Part shown: positions 34,951 to 48,300 of the stretch, piece by piece | Layout: each line of letters begins with the position of its first letter | Position numbering within the stretch: the stretch's first letter is position 1 | Assembly (NCBI GenBank): GCA_019916065.1 | Contig: CM034233.1 | Coordinates: 24,997,936 to 25,061,935 of the forward strand | Length of the DNA stretch: 64,000 nt | Direction of reading: 5' to 3' | Origin: Vitellaria paradoxa | Lineage: Eukaryota > Streptophyta > Magnoliopsida > Ericales > Sapotaceae | Translations under genes and position numbers: made by a program | The notes under the pieces: model-generated | The model's input: the letters and a program-made list of their open reading frames with translations, nothing else | Databases searched by the model: none | Told to the model about the DNA's origin: nothing

Positions 34951-37753
34951 TGTAAAGACCCAAATTTTTTGTGATTTAATTTTATTTTAGAATTATTTAC
35001 ATTTAATTTCAAATTTTTTGTGCCATTTAAAATTTTATTTAGAAATGAGATTTTAAAGTAATTACGTATATCATGCATTAACTGTGCTTACATTAATTTT
35101 TATATATTTTCATTACTAGTATTTGTGTGTGCGCTAGCAATGGTATGTATGTATATATATTATGTGTTATGTTTTCTCATTGGATGAAAGAGGTGGATGA
35201 GAAGTAATTATGATAAGAGAGGTCAAAGGGTTACGGTTAAAATTGAATTTAGTGTTAGAGTGTGGAAGATATTAATGGGAGATTTATTCTATGTGCTTGT
35301 ACGAGTGGATAAAGGGGGACTCTTGGATTGTTTAAAATCTTCACCATCTATGATATTCCACCAAGAAACTCTGCATTTTTCATTTTGGCATTTGAATTTA
35401 AGAGAGAGGGGGAGAGAGAGATCATGCTATCGGTTATACGTTGGTAAAGATCGTTGAGAGATTTTCAGAAAACGCGTAATTGTCGTTTCAAAGAGGATTA
35501 CGGGATCGAATTTAAGGTCAACTTGAGTTGGTGTTGATTACTTACACACCGATAGTCTACATGTGTAGTGAGGTAGGTGGGATTATGTTTATTTGATATA
35601 TATTTTTTATCATGTCATGTATATATATATATATATATGTGCAAGAGATGAAAAACCTATTCTATGAATTGATTCTTGATTATGTGAAATTCTAAAACTT
35701 TTATACTGAAACGGGTACACTATTTTCCCATAAAAATCATACTTAGAGATTGATTTAATTAGTGAAACTTTAATATGTTAAATCAGACATGTAGATGAGT
35801 TTCCTGTAAAAATTTCATAATTTTTGGAATTTAAATGAATTTATTAAAAATAGTCAAACTTGACTGATTGGTTGGGATTTCTATACTAGAATCAGTTCAC
35901 TGTTTTTATATCGAATTAATTTTTGATATTTTTATATGTGGGAGTACATATCCAAACTAATATCCAATAAAAATTTTATATATTTTTTAGTTAAAATGGA
36001 TTTTATAAAAATCATGAAATTTGACTGCTTGTTTTAAATTGCTGTGCTGACAGGAGTTTAATTTTTGGTATAAAAATGATACTTGGAGATTAAATTTATT
36101 TCTAAGAATTTTATATATGAAACTAGACATGTTAAATATTCTATTTTTATAATTTTTTGACTAATAATTTATTTTATAAAATATTTTAACTTGGTTGCTT
36201 GGTTTACATTGCTGTACTGACAGTAGTCAGATATTTGGTATAAAAGGTATAAATAAAAGTTGATATAATTTTTGAAATTTTTATATGTTAAACTAGATAT
36301 ATGAATGAGCTTTCTGTGAAAATTTCAAAATTTTTGGATTTAAAATGGATTTTATAAAATTGTAAAAGTAAGCTATTCTGTATGGTTTTAGCAGAAATAC
36401 CCATTTAGTATTCTTAAAATCTGTATTATATGGCTTTATGAATAAATTTTAAATCTTATTTTTTATGAAACTGGACTTAATTGTAAGTATTTTGGGCTTT
36501 TGAATTAGTATAAAATATTTCATTTTCTATTTTTTTTTATGAATTATCAAAATTTATGTCTTGAATCCTTCATTGTCATGACATGCTTGATATAAAATTT
36601 TATTTACGAAGCTAGCTGTATATATATTCTTGAATATGGCTGCATGATATTTATTGATAAATCTTGTATAAGAATATTTTTTATGGAAAGGCAACATGAA
36701 ACTTAAGCCTGAAACACATTCACACTTCATAAAACTTATAAAGTAAATGGAAGAACACAAAAAAAATCAAATTAAGGAGAACTTTTGTGTATGTTGTGCT
36801 GTTAATTAAAGGAATTACTTGAGATTTGATTTTTGGGTTATTGGGGTCATTAAGGGTACTAGAAAAAGTGGGTTCTAAAGCCCAAGGGTTGAAAGTCCCA
36901 AACCTGCGTAGGATGGTTAGCATAACTAGTAGGATAGAAACCTACAAAATGCATAAACAGCTTATTCTAGTGTATATTCAATACCGAGACTGCGGGACCG
37001 GTTTGCCTACTAAAGCAAATGAGTACATTTGGGACTGCAGTGCTAATTGTACCCTAAGACTGAGGTCTGGGGACGTGATGAGTACATCTAGGACTGCGGG
37101 ACTAGTTATACCCTAAGGCTTAAGCCTGGGGATCTATTTTGGGTTTAGTTCTGAGGCCACAGACTAAACTTGCAGAGTACCTAACCCATAGTATGATATT
37201 AATGTGTGGTGATGTGAATGATGTGAAATGATTTAATTCTAGCATGAGACTGTGGGATCATGGTTGAGTAACTTTATTATTTGAATGAAATGATTAAATA
37301 TGGATATTTTGAAAATTTTAAGATTTTAAATTTTATTCTTATCGATTAGTGTTAATAGCTTTGCATGATTAAGAAATTATATTTTATAAACACTTTCTGA
37401 GCACACGTGGAATTTAGTACTCACCACCTACTACAATTGATAATACAGGGGTTGACGCTCGTGATGGACCAATGGGTTAGCTAGTCGTCTTGGGTTGTTA
37501 TAGCTGGATGATTTGTTTTATTTTACATTCCAATGTTAAATTTTAATGTAATGGAGTATTGATTCGAGCCCATATTTGTGTCATGGTTTTGTAACCTATT
37601 TTTAGGGCATTTTAAAGGTATTTTGAATATTTAAGAAATTAATAAATACTTACTTTAATTAGCTTCCGCTCTGATATAGTACATTTTCATGGTTTGATAT
37701 TTACTTTTAGGTTTCGTTCCCACGTCCCCGGTTGTAGATTTCGGGGCATGACA
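34951..37753 (+). mobile_element. Solo gypsy-type LTR, second full copy
   Basis: 2803 bp, beginning TGTAAAGACCC and ending GGGGCATGACA with AAATG on both sides. Nearly identical to 16733-19541, apart from small homopolymer indels. It was duplicated with the unit, not inserted again, because it sits at the same base. Confidence 0.85.
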
Positions 37754-39144
37754 AAATGCAATTTGGTACTAGAAACTTTTTCTTTTTTCCGTGAGAACGT
37801 AACGGTTGAATTTGTTATCGTAGCATTATAAGAGATTTTCTACTACTAAAATTGAGATTTTCCAATTACAAAATTTTGTTGTCTTGATACTTATTGATTT
37901 TTTTATTTATTTTCAAACTCTTGAATTCAATAGACATTATAAGAGATTTTATATATTTTTTTAATATCTATTAGGATTAAATAAATTTTATAAATAATTT
38001 AAAATTTAGTTTTTTAAGTATTGAAAATAACATGTGGACTTATTGAATAACAATAAGATTAAAACAATTGAATTACAATAAGATTTGAACATTTCCAAAA
38101 TTATTATGAAATACATAGTAAAATAAAAGAAAATTCTAGAAAAAGCATGCAGTTGAGTAGACTTTTGAAACGATAGGATTTATTTCGCTTTCTTATTAAG
38201 TGCGCCTACTCTTTCATTCATAGAAGAGATAGATTTTTGTTACAAAAATTACAAAATTATTATAGGAGAGTATTAGCCATTGTATCTTGGGGATTATTAT
38301 TATTATTATTATTATTATTACTAAGTGTGCTTTGAGAGAAAGATTTTTGTTACAAAAATTATAAAGTTATGACAGGAGATTAAAATTTTAAAAAGATTTT
38401 AAATTTTAAGTCAATTTTATAAATTATAAAGAAATATACATTACAAATTCTTACAAAACTAATTCGATACGTCTTATTTTGACAGCCTTAGACAACTGCT
38501 TAATAACTGTGATGACTCTGATCAAATATGTTGTAGTCAAAATTACATTTCATCTTTTCAGTGTTTCAAAAGGGTATATTATAATTTCTTTGAACATTTG
38601 AATAATAATACTTACGTCTTTCAATATTTGAAAATTATATTTACATATATTATTTTAAAATGTTATTAACATTGGTTCCGTTCCGTTAAGACAACCGTTA
38701 AAATTTAGCAAAAAGTGTCAAAGTAATCAAAATTTTAGGCTTTTTTTTTTTCAATTTTATCCCCCACTCTCTCATATATTCATTAGTTTTTTCTTTTTCT
38801 TTTCTATAAAAATCCCCAAAAACAAATAAAAACAATTAGTTTAGTAAATTTTTGAAGAGAAAACCAAGAAATATGTGAGAGAATGAGAGGTAAAATAGGA
38901 AAAATATTTAAAATTTTGATTAATTTGATATTTCTTGTTAAGTTTTAATGGTTTATTTAATAGAAGATAGTTAATGTTAATAATATTTTGAAATAAGGAA
39001 GACAAGTATAATTTTGAAATATTGAGGTATGTAAATATAATTACCTACATATTGAGAGAAGGCAAGTGCATTTTATTATTTTCAAAATTATTATTCTAAC
39101 ATTAAAAACAATGTTTTAATGGCGAAGTGGGAGTGCTTATAGCA
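37754..39144. repeat. Non-coding spacer X (U3)
   Basis: Copy of 1270-2651 with an ATT run at 38293-38321. No gene seen. Confidence 0.72.
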
Positions 39145-40481
39145 TTAAAATACAAAAATGTGAAACACAAACTTTACAATTCAAAAATGAGATAAAATAC
39201 ATAGAATTTCCAATATTGAAAAAACTAATATAACAGTTAAATAACATCACTTATAATAGAATTTTTATATGCTAGTTCAATCTTAATCAATCAAACAAAA
39301 AATTATATTTATAAAAGTAAAAAACATGAGACATAAAAATTTATCGAAGAAACCATTATCAAGCATAAAGGGAGAAAAACCTCAAGTCTTGGAGGGAGAT
39401 TCAAAACTCTTTCACTATGTAATTTTGATTATCAAACTTCACTACAAAAGTTACACAATCGAGTTCACGCGGGAGAACCACCATGTGAATCAAGTCCACT
39501 ACCTATAACATCGGTCTCCAAAAAATGTGTCTTTAGCTAAGTATATGAGAGAAACCTTTATGAAGCAAAATAGATGAATATGATTTTCTTCTCTCAATTT
39601 TTGCTCTTGAACATATGAGAATGTCTTTTCTATAGAATATAATAAGAATCCAATCTAGAGTATGATTGAATATTATTTTTATTGTTTCTGTTAAGTCTAT
39701 TATTTTGATTAATTAATTTATTAATGACAATTGCGAGCTAAAATTTAATTCTGTAAAGTTTTTGAAGTATCATGAATCGAGTCTTATTAATTGAGTCACT
39801 CCTCGGTTCAAAGAAGATTGCTTCAAATAATTTTTGTAGCAGGGAAAGAGTTCAAAGATAGTTCAAGCACTCAACATTTTAGAAAAGAGATCGAAGGGAG
39901 TTCAAGTATTCAAGATTTTAGAAAAAGAACTCAAAGGTTCAAGCACTTAAGAGTATACAAAGGCTTTTTCCAGTAGCCACAGATATCTTTGCTATTCCAT
40001 TGAGTAAATCCTAAAAAATCCAAAACTCTAATATTCAAACTGAAAAGATCAACAAGTAAGAATATCGATTCACCATTCCATTTTGATGAAGTAGAACATC
40101 TCTGAATTTTAACAGGTGCCATTCGGGTTCAAGAATAGAGTCAATCTACGGGATTGGTTCATCATGGGTTTTAGTGAGCAAGTGAAGAGTAGAGTTAGGG
40201 TAGGGTCAAGTTATATTTGTATTTGGTGAATCTCTTGTAACCTATTCATTTGTAGTGGATTAATTTTTGGGTTAGTTCCTTTATAGACTCGAAATTTTAC
40301 TTAGAAGTGGTTCTAGGATTTATCTTGTTAAGATCTTGTGTCTTTGTTTTCTTCGTGTTTGATTATGTTTATTTTTTATAGATTTTTGATTTTTCGATTT
40401 CCATACTTTATGAAGACATAAGAATCCACATTCTTATCATTTTAGCAGGTTTCAAACTTTGGACAGCACTTTGGAAGTTTC
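39145..40481. other. Decayed repeat-derived region (U3)
   Basis: Copy of 2652-3990. The 71-codon ORF is broken here by a one-base loss near 39434 and ends at codon 60. Minisatellite at 39848-39955. No gene supported. Confidence 0.45.
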
Positions 40482-43132
40482 TGTTAAAATTTCGGAGGAG
40501 CCAATGAATCCCTAATTTATAAGGATTAGTCAATGATTGATCTTATTTTAAGATTTACTAGACATAATTAGTTTCCTAATTATGTGTTTACCTTATATAG
40601 TTCTGGCACTATATATAGGTAAACGTACTTTGTATTCAAGTACACAACAATTATTAGAATAAAAAAAAGGGGAATGAAATTCTCTCGTCTCTGAAAACTT
40701 TACGTGGTATTAGAGGCACGATAATATTCTCTGATGGTCTCTTTTCTATATGGCTAAGGTTTCAATTCCAACTTACATCACTTTCGACGTCGCATCTCCT
40801 CCAGCATCACTCATTCGGCATCCCATCTCCTTTGGCATTGCTACTCTAGCATTGTATCTCCTTTGTTGACTCATCTCTGGCATTGCTGATGTCGCTAGCT
40901 TTGTAGCCCTCTGTTGGTGCCTCATCTGGTTTCTTCTCAACACACCTCTCTGCCATTTTCCCTATGATTCTGTGTTTTTTAACATCTCCCATAACGAAGC
41001 ACATATTGGCAGCACACCCTACCAATGATGATAAATCTTTTGCCTCTATAGGTGGTAGTGGGTCCTTAGGTTCACACGGTAGAGACATCAACAACCTTTC
41101 TTCTAACATATTTAGTATTGCCGCTAGCTATGGTAGTACCAATATCGAGCCTACCTCCATCACCAATCATAAACTCAATGGTGCTAACTATCTCCAATGA
41201 TCCCAATCTATATATATGTTCATTCGGGGTCGAGGAAAAGATGCATACATTATAGGGGAAGCCATTGCTCCTTCACAGGATGATGCAAAGTATTAGATCT
41301 AGATATCTGAAAACAACCTAGTCATGTCATGGTTGATCAACTTTATAACAAATAAGATAGGTGAAAACTTCCTCCTCTATAACAATGCCAAAGATATCTA
41401 GAATACAGTGAAAGAGACCTTCTCCAGTTTTGACAATGCTTCAGAATGATTTACTATAGAGAGTGTACTTTATGATTTTTGTCAATGTGATTCTTCTGTA
41501 ACATAATATTTTAACACTCTCATGAGAAATTGGCAGCAGTTGGACATGTGTGAGAAATATGCATGGACTTGTACTGCAGACAATATTATGTTTAGGAAAA
41601 TTGTTAAAGAGAAAAGGCTATATAAATTCCTTCTTAGTCTGAATAAGAGATTGGATGAAGTTAGGGTCCTGGGCAAAACCTCTTCCTCGCTTGAGAGAAG
41701 CCTTTCCTAAGGTTCACACGGGTAAAAGTCGACAAAAAATGATGCTTGAGTCCACTTTAGCTTTTACTCTACTTGAAGGGTCAACCTTAGCTGCATAGAG
41801 ACCTAATAATTCCTTTTCTGACAATAAATCTAGGAAAGGGAGACCCTAGTGTTAGCATTGTAAGAAGATTGGTCAAACTCTAGACACTTGTTGGAAAATT
41901 TATGGGAAGCCAGTAGATTGGAAGCCTTCTTGCCTGGGTCCTCATGGCGGCCGTGGTAACGTTGCTACCACTGCCATTGCTCCTTAAGTTCTCAATCACC
42001 AGTGCCTAGTCCCTTTAGCAAAGAAGAGATTGAGAGCCTCCAGAAATTTATCATGCAGCAACAAGCCACCACTTCCTCAATTGTTGGTTCTAGTAGTATA
42101 GCACAGAAAGTTAATCATTCTTTTGCCTTTAATGCACATAATGATAATGGTAACACATGGATAATAGACTCCGGGCCTTTAGATCACATGACAGGGAATA
42201 CTAGTCTGTTTAACACATTTACTGTCTATGATGGCAACTTTTCTATAAGAATTCTAGACGGTTCCCTTTCTAAGGTGTCTGGTACAGGTTCTGTAGTGCT
42301 CTCTCCCAACTTAACTTTACACACTATTTTTTATGTTCCCACAGTTAACTGTAACCTCTTATCCATTAGCCAGCTCACTTGTGACCTAAATTGTGTTGTA
42401 AATTTTCTTCTCATCTATGCACCTTTTAGGACCTACATTAAGGGAAAACAATTGGCAATGATGGGAACTGCTCTGGTCTTATCTGCTTTCAGGCACTTCT
42501 TAACAAGCCTACCATGCTCCCATGTCCGATCTCTTCAGTCAAGTTGCCAATTCTCCTTCCAATAAAGATGGTGCTATTATGCTTTGGCACAATGGATTAG
42601 GACTTCCCAAATTGTCCAAAAATTCCATTCTATGGTCAAAACTCAATTTCAAACCCAAATCCAGATATTTCGAACAGATAATGCTAGGGATTACTTTAAT
42701 CAAATCCCTGGGGAGTACTTGAGTTCACATGGAATTCTCCACCAAAGCTATGTGTTGAAACACGATAACACAATGAGGTCATCAAATGAAAGAATCGGCA
42801 CCTCCTTGAAGTTGCTTGTTCAATCATATTCCAATCCCATATCCTCTCTTATTTCTTGGGAAAGGGAAGCCCTTCTGACTACTACCATCCTTATTAACTG
42901 CACGCTCTTTCATACTCTCAAAGTTTAAACTCCAAGTCAAATCATCCTTTAGTCTTATCTGACCAACGCCTTATGTCTGACATTCCTCTCAAAATATTTG
43001 GATGTTCTACTTTTGTTCATAACCACCAACCCAATCTTGGAAAATGAAGTCTTAGAACCTTCAAATGCATATTCTTGGGATATTCCCCCACACAGTACAG
43101 TTATAAGTGCTACTTACCTTCTACTAGAAAGT
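40482..43132 (+). mobile_element. Truncated Ty1/copia retrotransposon (U3)
   Basis: 5' LTR 40482-40704, PBS, gag remnants with stops, protease ORF 42002-42565, integrase scrap 42584-42928, and the same 3' breakpoint as in U1. No reverse transcriptase, RNase H or 3' LTR. Confidence 0.87.
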
Positions 43133-44227
43133 GCTACTCACTTTCATACACAAACATCTCTCTCAAGGTTCCAAGACCAACTTAGGGATTGGCATAAATG
43201 TCAAACAAATAGTACACAACATGGTGATGTATTAGGTTCTCAATTTTTCCAACAAGAATTAATGTGGTGAGAATAGCATTGTTGTGACATTTCCTCTTAA
43301 AACAATAACAGTTTGAATCTATTTAGGTTGTTACCCTCATATAGCCTTCAATTTAAATATTTGCCAGTTGTCCTTGATTACCAAGTCACACCCCTATAGA
43401 AATCGAGCTAATTCGAATAGAGCTTTAGGTTACTTAAGCTCATCTCAAACTATTAATACTAGGCTCTAGCTTGGCTCACAAATAGCTCAAGTAATCAAAA
43501 CGATGTCATCTTGGTATAGAATATAATAAATAAAAATAAATAACTTGAATAAACCAAAACGACACCCTTTTACTAAACCGAAACGATGTCATTTTGGCAA
43601 AAAGTTATTGTATAAGATAAACATTATAATAACTAGTATTTTGATATGAGATATTTTTCTTATAAACTGAGATATTTTGGAGGTAGACTTCTTAATGCAC
43701 CGAGTATCTATGTAAAATAGTTCAATATAGTTTGTAATTTATTATTTTTTTTTTGGAAGCTAGTTTAAATATGTGTTGGGAAAGTTGATCATAGATGTTT
43801 CAAACTTTGTTTATTTAATTTGAGCCACATTTAGATTTTGAAATACTTCACTCACTACCAAATATTATATTAAAATAAAGCATTATAACAAGAGGTATTT
43901 TAATATGAGACATTTTTCATTGCAAGTTGAGAAATATTGAAACTTGACTACTTGTCGTAATGCACCAACCATCTATGTAACTTAGTTTCATAGTTTAATA
44001 ATTTTTTTAGTTTTTCTATGCTAGTTTGAATATGTTGTGGGAAAGTTGATCAGAGATATTTCAAGCTTTATATGTTTTCATACCTTTGCTCACAAAATAT
44101 GAATAGTTGCAGATTCATAATTAACGACAACGTATGAAACTACACAAGTTATAGAAATTCACAGCAAAAATGATAGGACACAATAAAATGAATAATATCA
44201 CATTGTATACATATAGCTAGATAGCTC
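43133..44227. other. Non-coding flank downstream of the U3 kinase
   Basis: Copy of 6642-7737 with the direct-repeat pair at 43622-43811 and 43881-44070. No gene seen. Confidence 0.5.
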
Positions 44228-45360
44228 TCACTTCAAGGAAGGGATAGAATAAGTCGAACCTAATGCAACATTATCTATGGATGAAGAGTCTTTTGGTGCT
44301 CTCGGAGGAGAAAATAAGAAAGGCTTTGGTGGGATTTGCAAGGACTCTACACTTCCTTCTAACATTTCCACCACCCTGTTCATGGATGGTCTATTAGAGG
44401 GATTAGATTGTATGCACCACAGCCCAACTATTATCATTTTCTTTCTTTTCTCATTTCTCACTTCGTTTGTAATTCCATGCAATCCAATTTCCTTATCAAG
44501 TTCAAGATGCTTGTATATCCATTCTGGAAAATATATTTCACTAGTATGATCAACTCCTACATCAATACCCTCTCTCTCCCCAACCAATTCCAAAATCATC
44601 ATTCCATAACTATAAACATCTGACTTGGAAGAAACCACTCCAAAGTTCCTACAAATTACTTCAGGAGCAATATATCCAACTGTGCCTCTAGTGCTCAACC
44701 GTGATATAGTACTCTCTTTATTAAGGCAGAGTTTAGAAAGGCCAAAATCAGATATTTTTGGACAGAAGTCTTGATCTAGAAGAATGTTATGAGGCTTTAT
44801 ATCAAAGTGCAGAATTTGTGTGTTACAACCGAGATGTAGGTACTCTAACCCTCTAGCAATGCCAATTGCAATTTTGTACAATGTCTCCCATCCTAATAGA
44901 GGTTCTATCATCAATGAACTTCTCTTGTATATGAATTTCTCCAAAGATCCATTTGGCATGAACTCATAAATTAGAGCTCTTTTATGACCCTCATAGCAAA
45001 AGCCAATGAGACTGACAATGTTAACATGGGATGTCCGACTAATACTCGCAACTTCATTAAGAAAGTCTTCCCCATTACCTTTCGAATCCTTCAAAAGCTT
45101 CACTGCCACAAACTGGCCATTTTTTAACTTTCCTTTGAACACGCTACCATAGCCTCCTTCACCGAGTTTGTCTTTGAAAGAGTTGGCAATTTTCTTAACC
45201 TCTGAATAGCCATATCTTAGCGGAAAAAGAGACTTAAAGTTCTTCATAAAAGTCTCAATATTTTGATCATCTTTTGTTCTCAACTTCCCAAAGGTTTGGA
45301 CTTTCTTACTGAAGAAGCATAACAAGATTATTGTGATCACCGTTACAATAGAAGCAACTC
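44228..45360 (-). CDS. Exon 3: transmembrane helix and non-RD kinase domain (U3)
   Basis: Open through all 376 codons with intact catalytic motifs. The codon that is ATG in U1 (8853) is ACG here, so no start codon exists near the helix and the exon must be reached by splicing to be expressed in full. Confidence 0.9.
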
Positions 45361-48300
45361 CTGTGAGACAGTGAATAAGATGCCGAAGTCAAATGGTGCA
45401 CGGTAATGCTAAATATGCTATTTTTTAATTTAATTAGAATGGATACGTGATAGTCATACACATGGTTATTGAGTTGAACAAAGTCATAAAGTGTTGATAA
45501 TTTTCAAGGCTGTACGTTCTCCTGAACTTAATAATAGAAAATTCATCAATATTACATGTTCTTTTTCCACTCTATTTTTTCTTTTGGGTGATGAATTAAA
45601 AGGGCAAATCAATAGAAATACGTACAAATCATCAATGTTGTAGTACTATTTTTAGAAAATGAATACGAAAAGCTTGTTCGGTATATGAATTTGCGGAGGA
45701 AGAATAAAAATGAAGAACAAAAAAGTTACTAGTTTGTGTTAATTTTTATTTATCCAAAGTAAAAATTAGGACTTTTTCACAAATATTTATTCATTTTCTT
45801 ATTATTTTTTTTAACTCTACCCAAAAAATAAATAAATAAAAATTTGAAAAAATCTATTTTTTTCAATTCATTCTACTTTCCTAATATTTTCCTTCAATTT
45901 TTCTTTTCTTCCCATAAATCTATTTGCCAAACGAAGCTAGCATAAATGACAAAATACATGGCTCAGCACTGTTAGTAAAAACATATCTATCATGAAATTC
46001 CCGTGATCAAAAGACAAGATAATATCAATAAGATTTATGTCTGTTGCAAGAATCAGTCTGTATTTTATCTTATTGAGAGTTCTTTCATCTTGCAACAAAA
46101 TTCAACCAGGATGAAATTAGTTCACATATACAACAAATGGTTAAATGAATGTAATTTGGTTTATTCTAAAAATCATTCCCCAACATTATAGGTCATTTAT
46201 GGAGGTTTCAATACCTTATGCATTGGCGGGCATTGAAATGTTTGGTTGTGATTTTGGCACTGGCCTCCTCTGTGTCGACACTCGACGCAATCCTTGGACA
46301 TATGAAGTTGAAGTTGGACATATGAAGTTAATAGTTCAAATGGCTTACTGGAATTAGGATTTGTAAACGAAAGGGAAGGAGAGTTGGGAAAAGTCAAATT
46401 ACTGAAGGCATGGCAATTCTTGTTGTCTAAATGACTTTGGAGCATTTGGTCATGGATTTCGACTTCAATCGATCTGTACCGATTTGTTGTCATTACTTTG
46501 AATAACATTGCTATTAATGCTTTTTATATCAAACCATGGTCCTTCATTTCCTAGTCGGATCCGTGGGAATGGATGATGATCACAATTGATGGTGCACAAC
46601 CCACATTGAGGATATATGTGGAATTGGAGAAAGGAAAGGAAATCGGTCCGAATTTTCAAAAATTAAGTGGTTCCATTTGTTTGTTGGAACAGTGGGTCAG
46701 CCAAAGACTCCAAGTGAGACTCGGCTCGTCGACTCTTTCAAAAGCTTATCTTTTTCCTTCTAACACAAAACTTCTCTCTCGATTTTCCCATTTATTATAA
46801 TAAATACTTATAAAATAATAATTTATTTAACCAGACTAAAATTAATTATTCATTAAACTATTTTTATCAAAATAAGATTTAATAAATAATAATTTATTAT
46901 TAAATTGATTTATTTTATTTTATCAATTAATACAATTGAAATATTAATTTTTGATTGAAATTATTTATTTTCTCAAATTAAAATTAATTTTAATAAATAA
47001 TAATTACTTTAAAATAATTTATTTTATTAAAATTTTTATTAAATAAAAATTGTTTTTCATAAATAAAAATACACTAGATTTTGTATTTTATTAATATAAT
47101 TTATTAAATTAAACTAAAATTAGTTGTTTTGTTAAATTATTTTATCAAAATAAAAATAATTTTTAACAAATAAAAATTTATTATTAAAATTAATTACTAT
47201 TAAAATCTATGATAGAATTATTTTTTATAATTGATATTTTTATTTAAATTATATACTTTATTAAAATCAATTATTATTAAAATAACAATAATTATGATAA
47301 TTTATTCTATTATAATATTTTATTAGGATTAAATATTAACTTTTACCTGTCAATTTATTTCTATTCTAAACACAACTAATTTTTATTCTTTTAATTTTTG
47401 ACATTTTAAATACATCATAATTATTATTAAATTAATATTTATTTTCTCATTTTAAAGATAAATATTATAAATTTATTATTTTATTAACTGTTATTAAAAT
47501 AATAAATATTTTCGTAATTTTTTACCCAAAATTTTTACCTCCAAGTTGGCGACTTGTTATAATTTGCCCTTTATTTCAATGCAATGTCCATCCGCTTGAT
47601 GGACAAGTCGAAACGGTACCCAAAAAAAAAAAAAAAAAGGGAAAAGTAGACCCGTATATTTTGGGCTCACAAATTTCCACTGGAAATCAATGCGGTGACA
47701 GAAGCCTTGTCGGAGGATTTTCTCACAAGTCAAGACTGGTTTTTATCAAACCTTAAATGACTTAAAAAAAAAAAAAAAAACCTCTTGTTTATTATTAGGA
47801 GTTATTTGAAACTTTAAAGATAAAAATAAATCTCTATAAATTTTAATGAAATTTAAATTTCTTATTTACGGTGAAATTATGAGGATGTAGGGTTAGTAAA
47901 AATTTGGCAAAAAGTATAGTAAAAATATAAAAATTTAATATAAAATTGATATGTAGTAAAATTTAATTGAAATAAAATATAAAAATTAATAAAAATTAAT
48001 AGACTTTGGTTGATTTTGACTAACCCAACATCCCCTATGAATTGTAACTGCTGCTGATTTATGATAATTTTTTTCGCTCTAAACACCCTCTATTGATTAT
48101 TAACCCTTCTATCTTCTCTGTGATTTTTCTGAGGACTCCTTGTCAAGCCATTTTACTCTTAAATAAGGATGATTCATTTTGTTAAAATAACATAAAAATT
48201 ATAATAAATAAAAAATATTTCATGTAAAGATAGTTCTTTTATCATTTTAGACATAAAATTACTTATCAAGTGTTTTTGCGTTTAAGATCCATTAAGAAAA

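Larger units (their letters stand above)
19542..37753. repeat. Tandem segmental duplication, unit U2 (~18.2 kb)
   Basis: Same order as U1. Its long half is closer to U3 than to U1 (for example GCGGGAGAACC at 21260 and ACATCGGTC at 21300 are shared with U3), and its short half is closer to U1. The stretch of about 24.4-32.7 kb has many single-base gaps and insertions not seen in U1 or U3. Confidence 0.92.
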
